Of a DNA stretch of 64,000 nt, positions 46,507 to 56,971 are shown one piece after another (within the stretch, counting starts at the first letter, position 1; each line of letters opens with the position of its first letter). Below the pieces are notes generated by a model, which saw nothing but the letters and a program-made list of their open reading frames with translations, was not told the DNA's origin and made no database searches. Position numbers and translations under genes: made by a program. Origin of the DNA: Helianthus annuus (taxonomy: Eukaryota; Streptophyta; Magnoliopsida; Asterales; Asteraceae); assembly GCF_002127325.2 (NCBI RefSeq), contig NC_035435.2, forward strand, positions 120,957,127-121,021,126, in the 5' to 3' direction.

Positions 46507-49500
46507 TCCCGCTACTCGTGCAGGAACAGCTGTGGAGGACTACCGTGCGCCTCTGGTACATGGATAGTGGCTGTTCCAGGCACATGACAGGAGACTTATC
46601 CCAGCTTGTGAATGTCAAAGAATTTAATGGTGGATATGTCTCATTTGCGGGAGGTGAATCTGGCAGAATCACTTTGAAAGGAACTGTTCAAAACGGAGTT
46701 CTCAGCTTTGAAAATGTCAATTATGTTCCAGAACTGAAGCACAATCTGTTGAGCATTTCGCAGATTTGTGATAGAGGGAATTCAGTTCATTTTACGAAGA
46801 AGGGATGTCATGTTCTGAAGCCTGGGATCGTTATCCCAGAAGACTGGTTCTTGATGACTGCTGAAAGAAAAGGAAACGCTTACGTCATTGATATGAACAA
46901 GAAGCCGTGTGAAGAGATCACCTGCTTATTCTCGAAAATTTCAGAGCATGATGGTTTATTGTGGCATCGTCGACTCGGGCACGTGAATATGAAAAATCTG
47001 AATCGTCTAGCTAAAGGTCAATTGGTGCGAGATCTTCCGATCAAGGATTTCATGTTGGTGGAGAAGTGTGTTGCTTGTGCAAAAGGGAAGGCTCATCGAA
47101 AACCTCACAAGTCTAAACCAGTACCCTCGACAAAAGCTGTACTCGAACTACTTCACATGGATCTTTTTGGTCCAGTGAATGTGCTGAGTATCGGGAAGAA
47201 AGCCTACTGTCTAGTAATCGTCGATGATTACTCTCGCTACACTTGGGTGTATTTTCTCAGTCACAAAAACGAAACTGCTGCACTGGTGAAACAGTTCATT
47301 ACATTGGCTGAAAATCAAGCGAGTACTAAGGTGAAGGTTATTCGATCAGACAATGGGACAGAATTCAAGAATGTTACTTTGGATACGTTCTGCAGTGAAA
47401 AGGGAATTGATCGACAGTTCAGTGCGCCTCGCACTCCACAACAGAATGGAGTGGCTGAAAGAAGGAATCGTACTCTAATTGAGGCTGCACGTACCATGCT
47501 GGCTGATTCAAAGCTTCCTAGCTTCTTTTGGGCCGAAGCTGTTAGCACGGCTTGTTATATCCAGAATCATGCTTTAGTTAATAAACGTCACATGAAAACC
47601 CCTTATGAGATTCTGGAAGGACATAAACCTTCGGTTTCACACTTTCGTATTTTTGGTTGTCCATGTGTATTATTACTAATGGACTCAAATGGAAAGTTTG
47701 AAGTCAAAGGTGACGAATGTTACTTTGTTGGATATGCTAAAGGCTCTGCTTATAGGGTATACAACAAAGTAACTAGGAAAGTCGTTGAGTCGTGCAACAT
47801 CGAATGGCTTGAAGAGAATGCTACGGACGCTAGAGTCGGTCCAGATTGGTTATATGATTATTCTGCTCTGTTTAAATCATTCAACATTTTGTCAAGTGAT
47901 GTTTCAGTTGCAGGTGAATCAGTTCCAAAACAACCATTGTCGTTTGAAGATACAGAGGACGAAGCACAGATGGAAGAAATTGCGAAGCATCATACTGTTG
48001 ATCCACCGGGAATGGTGTTCACGCAACATCCTACACCGACACCGGTGATCAATCAATCCCCTGAAGGTGCATCACCCAGTGACTCAGCAATGTTTCCTGA
48101 TCCAATCCCTGAGGATTGTACAGTCACTCCTCCTGTAATTCACACTACAAGTGCACCTGATGAGGGGGAGTGTAGCAACACCACCACTGAAGAGGAGACG
48201 GTACCAGATTTGGCCATACCGACGAGCGTTCAACGCAATCACCCAATCGAAAATGTGATTGGTCCTGTAAATGCAGGAGTTTTGACCAGGAGTCAATCAG
48301 GGACCATTAACACTTGCTTATATTCTAGTTATCTTTCTCAAATCGAACCTAAAACCATTGATATAGCTTTGCAGGAACCTGGCTGGGTAGATGCTATGCA
48401 CGAAGAGCTGAACCAGTTTGAAAAACTTGGAGTATGGAAGCTTGTCAAGTTGCCAGCCGGAAAGCGTAAGCTTGGAACTAGATGGGTTTTTCGAAACAAG
48501 CAGGATTCTGCAGGTGTCATTGTTCGAAACAAAGCAAGACTGGTGGTTCAGGGATTTAGGCAAATCGAAGGACTGGATTATGATGAAGTATATGCTCCGG
48601 TTGCACGACTTGAAGCCATCCGGATCTTTTTGGCGTACGCGTCATACATGGGATTTACTGTTTATCAGATGGATGTCAAGACCGCGTTTCTCTATGGAGA
48701 TGTGAAGGAGGAAATTTTTGTCGAGCAACCGCCAGGATTCGTGCATCCAGATCATCCTGATTATGCCTACAAGTTAGACAAGGCACTGTATGGGTTACAC
48801 CAGGCTCCTCGAGCTTGGTATGCCACCCTAACAGAACATCTGTTGGCTCATGGATATACACGTGGCACTATTGACCAGACTCTGTTCATCAAGAGAGTAG
48901 GCAGCGATCAAATCTTAGTTCAAATCTACGTTGATGACATTATTTTCGGATCAACAAGCGAGGATCTATGCAAGGAATTCGAGAAAGTTATGAAGAAAAA
49001 GTTTGAAATGAGTGCTCTGGGGGAGATGACTCTGTTTTTGGGCCTTCAAGTCAAGCAGAGTTCGCAAGGAATTCTGATTCATCAAGGGAAGTATGTGGAT
49101 GATGTGCTGGCCAAGTTCAAGTTCACGGATGCAAAGCCTGCTGAGACACCTATGGCTGAGAGACCATTGTTGACTGAAGATGAAGAAGGAGAGTCTGTAA
49201 ATCAACGTCAATATAGGTCAATGATCGGGTCATTGATGTATCTCACTGCTAGCCGTCCGGACATCATGTTTGCTGTTTGCAACTGTGCACGCTATCAGGC
49301 TAATCCTAAAACTTCTCATCTTATTGCTGTTAAACGGATCTTTCGGTATCTTAAAGGCCGACCTCGGTTTGGCCTGTGGTATCCGAGAGATTCCAATTTT
49401 GACTTGTTTGCTTTCTCTGACAGCAATTTTGGAGGTACTGACAGTGACAGGAAATCCACTTCTGCGGGATGTCAATTTTTGGGTGATCGGCTCATTTCTT

Positions 49501-49874
49501 GGCAGTGCAAGAAACAACAAACGGTGGCGATATCCACAGCTGAAGCTGAGTATGTTGCTGCTTCTGCTTCTTGCTCTCAAGTGGTGTGGATGCAACATCA
49601 ATTGCAGGATTATGGTTTGACATATCTTAACACTACTATTTACTGCGATAATGATGCTGCAATACAAATTGTTAGAAATCCTGTTTTTCACTCCAAAACC
49701 AAGCACATTGATATTAAAGTTCATTTCATTCGAGACTGCTTTGACAGAGGTCTGATTATGCTTGAACAGATCGACACAGATGCAAATGCTGCCGATTTGT
49801 TCACTAAACCTGTCAGCAGCTCGAAATTCAGAGTGCTTGTGGATTTTCTAAAAATGATCCGTTTTACTGATTGA
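46503..49874 (+). CDS. pol of H: protease, integrase, RT, RNase H (intact)
   Basis: Open for over 1100 codons in the -1 frame relative to gag; no ATG at its start. Numbering from the GTG at 46518. Protease [13 protein letters not shown] (D16). Pre-integrase [12 protein letters not shown] and [11 protein letters not shown]. The integrase triad D215 (MDLFGP), D278 (RSDNGTEF) and E314 ([10 protein letters not shown]) has 35 residues between D278 and E314. RT has [20 protein letters not shown] and YVDD at 804-807. RNase H includes [11 protein letters not shown] and YCDNDAA. Gag ends at 46504-46506 and the pol frame is closed by a TAA at 46500-46502, so the two frames overlap by only a few bases. 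I see no classic slippery heptamer. How pol is expressed is unclear. Confidence 0.96.
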   Translation, partial: LIPLLVQEQLWRTTVRLWYMDSGCSRHMTGDLSQLVNVKEFNGGYVSFAGGESGRITLKGTVQNGVLSFENVNYVPELKHNLLSISQICDRGNSVHFTKKGCHVLKPGIVIPEDWFLMTAERKGNAYVIDMNKKPCEEITCLFSKISEHDGLLWHRRLGHVNMKNLNRLAKGQLVRDLPIKDFMLVEKCVACAKGKAHRKPHKSKPVPSTKAVLELLHMDLFGPVNVLSIGKKAYCLVIVDDYSRYTWVYFLSHKNETAALVKQFITLAENQASTKVKVIRSDNGTEFKNVTLDTFCSEKGIDRQFSAPRTPQQNGVAERRNRTLIEAARTMLADSKLPSFFWAEAVSTACYIQNHALVNKRHMKTPYEILEGHKPSVSHFRIFGCPCVLLLMDSNGKFEVKGDECYFVGYAKGSAYRVYNKVTRKVVESCNIEWLEENATDARVGPDWLYDYSALFKSFNILSSDVSVAGESVPKQPLSFEDTEDEAQMEEIAKHHTVDPPGMVFTQHPTPTPVINQSPEGASPSDSAMFPDPIPEDCTVTPPVIHTTSAPDEGECSNTTTEEETVPDLAIPTSVQRNHPIENVIGPVNAGVLTRSQSGTINTCLYSSYLSQIEPKTIDIALQEPGWVDAMHEELNQFEKLGVWKLVKLPAGKRKLGTRWVFRNKQDSAGVIVRNKARLVVQGFRQIEGLDYDEVYAPVARLEAIRIFLAYASYMGFTVYQMDVKTAFLYGDVKEEIFVEQPPGFVHPDHPDYAYKLDKALYGLHQAPRAWYATLTEHLLAHGYTRGTIDQTLFIKRVGSDQILVQIYVDDIIFGSTSEDLCKEFEKVMKKKFEMSALGEMTLFLGLQVKQSSQGILIHQGKYVDDVLAKFKFTDAKPAETPMAERPLLTEDEEGESVNQRQYRSMIGSLMYLTASRPDIMFAVCNCARYQANPKTSHLIAVKRIFRYLKGRPRFGLWYPRDSNFDLFAFSDSNFGGTDSDRKSTSAGCQFLGDRLISWQCKKQQTVAISTAEAEYVAASASCSQVVWMQHQLQDYGLTYLNTTIYCDNDAAIQIVRNPVFHSKTKHIDIKVHFIRDCFDRGLIMLEQIDTDANAADLFTKPVSSSKFRVLVDFLKMIRFTD

Positions 49875-51664
49875 GCATATTTTTGTTTTGTTTTGTTTTT
49901 CGTAGGTAAATTTGTTCATAAAGTTTTCTATTCTTAGGTAGTTTTTTATTTATGCACAAATTTAGGGGGAGAAAAATCGAAAAATACAAAAAAAATTGAA
50001 AAATTGAAAAAATACAAAAAGAGTTTCAAAAGGAAGTATGGCTGGACTGGGAAATGAAATGAATTTTCACTTTATGGTCAAGGGCTGACTCATGTAAGAC
50101 CAGTATCGAAATTGTTTGACTCTAGTATGATGTGTTGGTAGGCTCTATCCTTAAGATTGGAAACAATGGCTGTTTCTGTTCAGAAGTAAACCAGTACATG
50201 ACCTCAGAAAAGAAAATCACTTGGATTTAGCTCAAGTCTATTTGAATGTTTGTATGCTTTTCCCGATACACACAATTTTGGTCTGATTCTGAAATCTTAT
50301 CTGAAAAAGTCGTGTACCTCCTCTGCTGCATCCAGATACATGCTGACCTGGAGGTGCTAGGCAACGTCAGCTTCTGCTGCATCCAGATACATGCTGACCT
50401 AGCTGTACGTTGTCGATCTGTAGATCAATTAACACCCGAAAGAGGCCCTCTAGTGCCCAAAAGAAACCCAAGAAACCTATATCAAATTGAGAAAACTCAT
50501 TTGATCTGTATATTATACCATCTCATTCTAAGATCTATTCTGTTCTTTTCTCAACCTATTCCCAGTTAAGATTTCAGAAATTTGGATTGGGCTTGTGAAA
50601 TATGTGGTAGGGAAACTGCTTGCATGATAGAGTGAGCTGTGCATAATTCCGGGATTTGATTAGTATTTGTTTGGGTGCTCATTATTAAAATATCAAAACA
50701 TGATAAAAGAGATACAGGCAGTTATATGGAAAAGATCTAGGGAGATGAGTTTAAGAGGACAAATATACTGGCAATCGTCTAGATCATTCTCTAGTAGATC
50801 AGTGTTGATAAGTGAAGTCATGCCCGAGACCCTGTGATTTGATCCCTGAGCATCTATGCAAATTTCCTGTTTTTTTTGTAAATAATATTTTTTATTTATT
50901 TTTGGTTAGGTTTTGTGTTGCAAGATAATGCTCAATGGGTTTGATGGGTTATTTGAAAATCAAATTTTAATTGGGTTTGTTTAAATTACTGTTGAAAAAC
51001 ATATTATTAAGCCCAAATTCTGAAAATATTTGCAAAGCCCAAGTCCATGAGGCCTAAGCCCAACAGACTTGGGCCCATGGGAAACAGTGGTCGTATAAAG
51101 GCTGATTACGAGTCACAGCCTCATTATTCACTCGCAATCTACTCTGAATTCTCTCTCAACAATTCCGGCCGCAATCAGATTCCGACTCATATTCCGGTTG
51201 CGACTCGCAATCAAGTTAGATCATCAACAGGTAAATGTGACGTCATTCTTCAAGATTTTGCAGGTTTGTTGAAGATTCCGGCGAATCTATGAAGTTTCCG
51301 ATGAAGATTTGATGTTTCCGATGAATTTTCCGATGACATGTTGAAGTTTCCGATGAAGTTTCCAGTCGCAACCAAGAACAACAGGACTCGAAACCATTGA
51401 TTACGACTCGCAACCTCGAGATTGCGACTCATAGTTGCGACTCATTTTGGCCAGTTGCGACTCATTTTGGCCTGTTGCGACTCATAGTTGCGACTCGCAA
51501 TCTCATGGTTGCGACTCAGTTACCCTGGTTGCGATTCATGGTTTCGACTCAAAACCTTGGGTTGCGACTCATGGTTACGAGTGAACAGTAACAGTGTTTG
51601 TTTTATTTTTAATTTTTATCACTGTGCTATTGGAAACTTATACATTTTGTGTGATGTGCAGAAA
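49875..51664 (+). other. Spacer of H between pol and the extra ORF
   Basis: Non-coding. At 49959-49973 it has AAATTTAGGGGGAGA, very like the real polypurine tract at 54321-54333. At 50322-50349 and 50373-50400 a 28-bp repeat (CTGCTGCATCCAGATACATG core) recurs. At 51040-51080 there are several GCCCAA/TGGGCC motifs. At 51127-51590 lies a second leader-type motif array. The last 60 bases are T-rich and end TGTGCAG before AAAATGG, a plausible splice acceptor just ahead of the ORF. Confidence 0.75.
51127..51590 (+). repeat. Second CGACTC motif array, before the extra ORF of H
   Basis: About fourteen copies of the same element as in the gag leader: GCGACTCGCAA at 51200, ACGACTCGCAA at 51403, then GCGACTCAT at 51425, 51437, 51457 and 51477, GCGACTCGCAA at 51490, and relatives to 51564. 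Two copies are perfect small hairpins TTGCG, ACT, CGCAA (51198-51210 and 51488-51500). Confidence 0.88.
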
Positions 51665-54295
51665 ATGGACCTAAAGTTTATTGCTTCTCACAATCAAGTT
51701 GCGTATTTGGCACCTCCACCTGTAAAGCACAAGCAGTTGTACACGTCTTTGATTAAAGGCTTAAATACTTGCCGTATTGTTCACGCTCTTCGAGACAATC
51801 CGGTTGTGTATGAAAGTCTTATACGAGATTTCTGGAAGACTGCAAAGGTGGAAATTGTTGAAGGAAAGGGAGCAATAACTGCCGAGATCGACGGAACGAA
51901 GATTATCGTGACAGAGCAGGTTATCAGGGAAGCGTTGCAGTTTAATGATCAAGAAACGGATCCAATCGAGCTTGCTGCTGGAGCAATTGAAGCTATCTTG
52001 CCACGTCTAAGCTATGAAGGAAGATTTCCTCCTCTGGTCAAAAAGTTTGTTCATCCATACTGGCGTTTGTTATTGCATATGTTTCTATTGTGCATGACAG
52101 AGAACCGAGGGGGAATTGATCAACTAAACACAACGCAGACGGCTGCAGTGATTTGTGTAATTACCAATGAGCCGTTCAACTATTCACGATACGTTCTAGA
52201 GGCAATGAAAAGGAATGCTATTGGGCTACGAAAGGATAAGTTTTTGATGTATCCTAGGTTTGTGCAGATGATTCTGAATGCTCGTTATCCTGAATTGAGG
52301 AGATCGGGTAACACACTGGAGTTAAAGCCCATGGGTCCTTCCTGTTTTGGTACTCTTACAACAAAGAAAGGAACAGAAAAGAAGTTTGAGGGTTTGATTG
52401 AATTAGAGAAGTTCGGTCAGTTTGCAGAGACCGAAGATGTTGTTGAGAATCCAGTCAGGGCACAAGCCGTACCTGCACGTGCCATAGTTGCTGAAGAACA
52501 TGACATTCAAAGGAGTACTGAAAATGAGCCAGAGCCAGAGCGTATCACTATTAACTCTGACGATGAAGGCGTTGAGATTGCATGTGATTCTGATGATGAT
52601 GATTTTGAACTTCCTCCTGAAGTCAATGCTGATGCTGTTTCTACTGTTAATCCGGTGATTTCTGCTGAGAATTTGGCTCTGTTGTTAAAGAAAGTGGCTG
52701 ATACGATGGGTAATCCTCCTACCAATCTGTCAGTGTCTACTGAAGAGCCTGAAGATAGCCCAAGGGATTCTGATGATATTCCGCTAAAAAGGAAAAGACG
52801 GGATCCTAGACCCGGAATGTTTATCGAACGAAGCAAAGATCAATCCGTAACTGTTGCTGATGATGCTGAAGGTTTATATAAGTTTGATTTCGAAACAAAT
52901 GTTGATGACACCACCACTACTACAGATAGTTTCTTTGAGTCTGATGCTGGAATTCAAGGAGATGATACAGTTATGGCAAATGTTGAAGCTCAACATGAAG
53001 CTGTGCCTAATGTTGAAGTTCAAACTGAAGCTGTACCTAATGTTGAAGCTCACACTGAAGCTGGGCCTTCTGTAATTGTTAGTGCTGGACCTTCTGGCAC
53101 TATTCATGAAGAACCGAGCAGTTCGAGTGGTAAACGGCCTATTGAACCACTCAGAATGCCTTTCGACAGTGATTCCAGTGATGATGATGAATTTATAAGT
53201 ATGAGAGATATGAAGAAACGCTTGGTTGTGCTCGAACAAGATTCTATCCATAAAGATGCGAAGATCATACAACTTGAAGACACCATTGTGAAGAAAGATC
53301 AACAGATTGAACAACTGCAGGGAGATGTTGGTCTATTGTTTAATATTGTTTATGATCTGCGAGGCAAGCTTGAAAAGAAATTTGGTCAAGAGTTTTCTGA
53401 TCCCACTGATGTAGAGAACAGAAAGAAAGCTTTTGAGAAAGATAATGCTGAGAAGGCTGCTGCTATGGAAAAGTACTTTGAAAGGGTTACTGATCCAGAA
53501 GCAGAGAAAGCGAAAGCAGAAAGGTTGAAGAAGAAGAGAGAGTTTGTAATTCTGAAGAACAAAAATGCAAATCCTGATGATGAAGATGCACGTGCTACAC
53601 ATCATTTGATGGATGTTGGTGAAACTCTCTATGACAAGAAAGGGAATCGATCTGGTGTTGTTAGCTGGGGTTATGATCATGATCGTAACAGGTGGTGGAT
53701 TAAAAGAAAAGTTGGACCAGTCGAATGGTACAAGCGTTCAGGGCAATTTCAGTCATTCACTAAGGTTGATTTAACAGATTTGGTAAATAAACCTTATGTG
53801 GATGATAAGCTTAATGGACCTGGTCATATGTTCTTCGAGAGATTGAAAAGGGAAGTTGCAAAAGGTTTTCCCTCGATGCGTACAGCAGATACCACTGTTA
53901 AACCAGCAAAAGGGATCAGGGATCCATATACAAACAAGCGGATGAAGATAGTGCATTGGCCCGCTACTGACAAGGAAAAGACAATTCCATTGGTGAGAAA
54001 GATTCCTAAAGGGGCGCTGAAGACTATGCACTTTTGGGCGTATAATGAACGTCTAGGTCAAGCTGTAATTGTTTGTGATGGAGATGAGAGTTACTGTTTG
54101 GTGGATCAGGTTGATTTATTAAATCTTGCTGTTGAAGATCTTGAAGTACTGGCAAGCAACCAAATCCGAGCTACAGAAAAGTATGAAGAAATTGCTAAGG
54201 GATGGACGTCTGCAGTAGCTTCTGTGATTCGTATTCATAAGGAAGGATTTGGTGGACGTAGTGACAGAGCAAGTGGTGGTCATCAAAGCAGCTGA
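51665..54295 (+). CDS. Extra ORF of H, 876 residues, at the env-like position
   Basis: ATG at 51665 (AAAATGG), stop TGA at 54293-54295. The frame is also open upstream through the motif array, but with no ATG. N-terminal about 270 residues form a globular-looking domain (KFIASHNQVAYLAPPPVKHK, then REALQFNDQETDPIEL, HPYWRLLLHMFLLCM, DKFLMYPRFVQMILNARYPE). A central acidic region has a basic cluster LKRKRRDPRPG (near 373) and three near-repeats of VEAQ/HTEAVPN. A coiled coil lies at about 516-580. A conserved-looking C-terminal domain includes SWGYDHDRNRWWIKRKVGP. There is no signal peptide or transmembrane helix pair, so it is not a classical Env. It recalls hypothetical proteins common in Asteraceae repeats. 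Function unknown; DNA- or RNA-associated by charge and possible nuclear localisation signal. Confidence 0.9.
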   Translation: MDLKFIASHNQVAYLAPPPVKHKQLYTSLIKGLNTCRIVHALRDNPVVYESLIRDFWKTAKVEIVEGKGAITAEIDGTKIIVTEQVIREALQFNDQETDPIELAAGAIEAILPRLSYEGRFPPLVKKFVHPYWRLLLHMFLLCMTENRGGIDQLNTTQTAAVICVITNEPFNYSRYVLEAMKRNAIGLRKDKFLMYPRFVQMILNARYPELRRSGNTLELKPMGPSCFGTLTTKKGTEKKFEGLIELEKFGQFAETEDVVENPVRAQAVPARAIVAEEHDIQRSTENEPEPERITINSDDEGVEIACDSDDDDFELPPEVNADAVSTVNPVISAENLALLLKKVADTMGNPPTNLSVSTEEPEDSPRDSDDIPLKRKRRDPRPGMFIERSKDQSVTVADDAEGLYKFDFETNVDDTTTTTDSFFESDAGIQGDDTVMANVEAQHEAVPNVEVQTEAVPNVEAHTEAGPSVIVSAGPSGTIHEEPSSSSGKRPIEPLRMPFDSDSSDDDEFISMRDMKKRLVVLEQDSIHKDAKIIQLEDTIVKKDQQIEQLQGDVGLLFNIVYDLRGKLEKKFGQEFSDPTDVENRKKAFEKDNAEKAAAMEKYFERVTDPEAEKAKAERLKKKREFVILKNKNANPDDEDARATHHLMDVGETLYDKKGNRSGVVSWGYDHDRNRWWIKRKVGPVEWYKRSGQFQSFTKVDLTDLVNKPYVDDKLNGPGHMFFERLKREVAKGFPSMRTADTTVKPAKGIRDPYTNKRMKIVHWPATDKEKTIPLVRKIPKGALKTMHFWAYNERLGQAVIVCDGDESYCLVDQVDLLNLAVEDLEVLASNQIRATEKYEEIAKGWTSAVASVIRIHKEGFGGRSDRASGGHQSS

Positions 54296-54320
54296 AGTCG
54301 GAAGAACCTGCATGCATAAA

Positions 54321-54333
54321 CCTAGGGGGAGAT
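54321..54333 (+). other. Polypurine tract of H
   Basis: CCTAGGGGGAGAT immediately before the 3' LTR TGTTAGAACC. Confidence 0.9.
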
Positions 54334-54733
54334 TGTTAGAACCTGAAGGTTTATTCATGTAGGTTAACAATAGGGATTGATCTTGTGACTAGTTTGTTTA
54401 TGTTTTGGGTTAAACACTTGTGGGTTGGGCTTGCATATGTGTCGCATGGGCTTGACTAGGTTTCGGCCCTTATGTTTTGTATATAAACACCCCTAATCAC
54501 TTGATTAGGGGTTGTTGATTACTAGTAGAAGGCAGGCGACACCAAGCTAGGGAACCGAGTTCCATCGATCTTGTATCAGTCATCTTCTAAGTTGAATGCA
54601 AGTTTCGGTTTGATTGTTCTTTATTGTGTGTTTATTATTTGATCTTTATATTGTTTCTTGAATCACCTTGTGATTGGTTTCCGCACTCTCACAAGGTTAG
54701 ATTGATATCATTGTGATCCTCACGGGTTTTACA
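54334..54733 (+). repeat. 3' LTR of H
   Basis: Identical over 400 bp to 41794-42193 and followed by the duplication TTCAG. The TATA box is at 54480-54486 and the CCCCTAATCA palindrome at 54490-54511. Confidence 0.97.
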
Positions 54734-54738
54734 TTCAG

Positions 54739-55144
54739 CCACTTGCGTTTTCTCTTCAACAACTTCCTCAACTTTCTCTTCAAGTTTCTTCACTTCATTC
54801 ACCATCTTCTCACTCTCAGTCACAATTTCTTCAACTGTTTTCTTCTTCTTCTTCTCCAAGCTAGCAAATATCACCTTTCGAATACCTTCTTCAACCTGCT
54901 CTTTGTACCTCGGAATCTCCCTAAGGCCTTTGCACCAAACACTCACAGTAGGTATTGCCGCAACTAATGCATCAAGATCAACTGTCTTTGGATCAACCAT
55001 CGGGTTTCCTTGAGGATCAACATAGCATTCTTTTTCTTTGCTCCATCTGCCTGCTCGTGTAGCTTCTTTGTAAGCATCATATACATCATCCAATCTCAGA
55101 CGTGCATGTCTTTCTTCACGAGTAAGTGTTATTTCAGCAGTCAT
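54739..55144 (-). pseudogene. N-terminal part of G gag, split from the rest by H
   Basis: Minus strand, possible ATG at 55142-55144 (MTAEITLTREERHARL). It contains VYDAYKEATRAGRWSKEKEC and a charged coiled coil (KKLEEKVEEVVEEKTQVAE) that continues, after removal of H and one copy of TTCAG, into the frame at 41793. The UBN2-type N-terminal domain seen in H gag is absent between here and the 5' LTR, so G gag was already shortened before H arrived. Confidence 0.8.
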
Positions 55145-56570
55145 TGCTTTAATCTTCAAACCTTGAATATCTCGAATTACCTTGAATCGAACAAACAACA
55201 AGATTAGTTCAATTACTAACAATCAACTGAAACAAAATAGTACTCGAACTGGTGAATATTCTTGTGCGGACTGAAGGATGACAGACTGTTTAGACTGAAA
55301 GTTGACACACCGTGCGAACTGAACTTGATTCGAACTGAGATTCAAATTTTCAAACCGTACGAAGTACTATGACCTGGATCAAATGCAAATCACCTGACCA
55401 AATCTCACGACCTGAGACTAAACCACCTTTTGTGAACTAGAATCAAATTCAAACCTTGTGATTTAGCTTTCACTATCGACAAACAACAATCAGACTATAC
55501 ACGAGACAGACAAACAATCAATTGATAAACAAAAATGATTGTGCCACAATTGATAAGGTCAAACTAATCATGATATGACAACAGTGATTGGGCCGCATGA
55601 CATGTTGAAGATTCAATGATTGGGCCATTAAACATTCAATACTGACATAACATGGGCTTATAGTACAGCCGACAATTATACATGCAACCCTTAATTTTGA
55701 TTGGACCGAAGTAAAACAAGCTAAGGAAATGGCCGGCACACTTATTTATTCACGTGATTGGGCCTTCAACTCTCACCGTTAACAATGATTGGGCTTATAA
55801 AAGTTGTAACATGAGCTGACATTAACCGGTATATTAATTTTTTTATTGAGCCGACCCACTAACACACATCATTTGGGCTTCTTGTGATTGGACCCTTTTT
55901 ACACTCACATGAAGATTGGCAGCTCACAATCAACTTTAATAGGACCCTTCCTTTTGTTGAATGGACGGCACTTTGAATACACTACAAACAAACAAACAAG
56001 AACTGACAACATGGGCGGCAATTTATGGTTATCGTGATCTGACATATTAGTTGTCCAGACTTTGCCGACAATTATCATTCTGTTATATGCACATTTCAAA
56101 CGATAGACAGATTCAAACGATCAGGTCAGTTTCATTCAAACGGTCACTATTTTTCAAACGGAAGTCATGTTCAAACGATAGGACAGCGTCAGTTCAAACG
56201 GGAACCCAAATTTCAAACGATAGTTCAAACGGACATCATATTTTCAAACGATAGAACAACTTTTCAAACGGACTAGTGCTGTTTCAAACGGCCAGACGCT
56301 GATTCAAAACGAACTGCGGACCGAAAAACTCGAATATCTCCTAAACGACTTGGAATTTCGATCTGAAACTTGGTAGGGTTTTAGATCAGATGTTTTCGCA
56401 CCACATATCAAAAAATCAACTGATTCGGACCGTGGAAACCTGTTCAATTTGACAAAAAAACAGTAAAAACGTGAAAAATATGAAAAAGATGAAGAAGAAG
56501 ATGAAATCGGATCTGAATCTGATGTAATCCTGTGCGAAATCGTGTGATAGATCAGTGCAATCGAGCTCCT
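55145..56570 (-). other. Leader of G with two motif arrays
   Basis: Non-coding. On the plus strand GATTGGGCC or close variants occur at about 55580, 55618, 55699, 55756, 55785 and 55872. Then TTCAAACGR occurs about 12 times between 56094 and 56310. Both lie between the 5' LTR and gag, the place where H has its ACTCGCA array. Confidence 0.75.
56094..56310. repeat. TTCAAACGR dispersed repeat array in G leader
   Basis: About a dozen copies of TTCAAACGA or TTCAAACGG with 5-20 bp variable spacers. The spacers are unrelated to each other, so this is not a simple tandem repeat. Confidence 0.85.
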
Positions 56571-56584
56571 GCTCTGATACCACT
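56571..56584 (-). other. Primer-binding site of G
   Basis: Minus-strand reading right after the 5' LTR gives AGTGGTATCAGAGC, a 12-nt match (TGGTATCAGAGC) to initiator-Met-tRNA. Confidence 0.9.
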
Positions 56585-56971
56585 TGTAGGACCGGTTTTG
56601 ACTCTGAAACGATTGCGAAACGAACGTATAACGTGCAGAATCCGTACACGAACGCGACCTAACACACGTGATGTAATATAAACGTGATTCTATATAAAAT
56701 CTGAAATCGTACAATACCTTGAATCACTTTCTCTCTCTCTAGATTCTCTCTCTAGATCTAGAAAGCTCTCAATAACAAATGTGACAAAAGTTTTAAATGA
56801 AAACCCTAAAGGTTCTATTTATAGGCCAAGGGATTAATGAGGTTTCTCATTAATTACAGTTATGCCACCTTGCCTTTTTGACTAACTATCACTAAATATA
56901 ACAATGTAAATCTCTTCTGTTTCTCGCTACGGCTAGGATTGACGAAGGCTATAGACATGAATGTACTAACA
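56585..56971 (-). repeat. 5' LTR of G
   Basis: TGTAGGACCGG to GTACTAACA, 387 bp, then the AGTTC duplication. It differs from the 3' LTR by a two-base CT indel and about four substitutions. Confidence 0.95.

Larger units (their letters stand above)
41794..54733 (+). mobile_element. Complete SIRE-like Ty1/copia element H
   Basis: 12.9 kb, target duplication TTCAG (41789-41793 and 54734-54738). The LTRs are 400 bp each, identical at all 400 positions by eye, so the insertion is very young. Order: 5' LTR, PBS, leader motif array, gag (42889-46506), pol (46503-49874), a 1.8-kb spacer, extra ORF (51665-54295), polypurine tract, 3' LTR. Copia order (integrase before RT) is seen in pol. Large gag, long spacer and an ORF after pol fit the SIRE/Maximus lineage. 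Confidence 0.96.
37241..56971 (-). mobile_element. Gag-only copia element G (non-autonomous)
   Basis: Target duplication AGTTC at 37236-37240 and 56972-56976. LTRs are 385 bp (37241-37625) and 387 bp (56585-56971), differing by about four substitutions and one CT indel. On the minus strand the order is 5' LTR, PBS, leader, partial gag with a CCHC knuckle, about 2.2 kb of non-coding DNA, polypurine tract, 3' LTR. There is no pol. Element H is inserted in the gag. Without H, G is about 6.8 kb. The gag resembles SIRE-lineage copia gag, so G is probably a gag-retaining deletion derivative. Confidence 0.93.

Noticed and set aside
46518..46520. GTG as the pol start of H, and similar GTG/TTG starts elsewhere (17090, 18302, 51488)
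   Set aside because: Plant ribosomes rarely initiate at these. The frames are polyprotein continuations or, at 51488, the real ATG is downstream at 51665.
53104..53680. Antisense frames inside the extra ORF of H
   Set aside because: They are opposite a clearly coding, uninterrupted 876-codon frame and have no recognisable content.
34814..56584. tRNA-like matches at 34814, 42196 and 56571
   Set aside because: These are 12-13-nt primer-binding sites beside LTR ends. No cloverleaf surrounds them.
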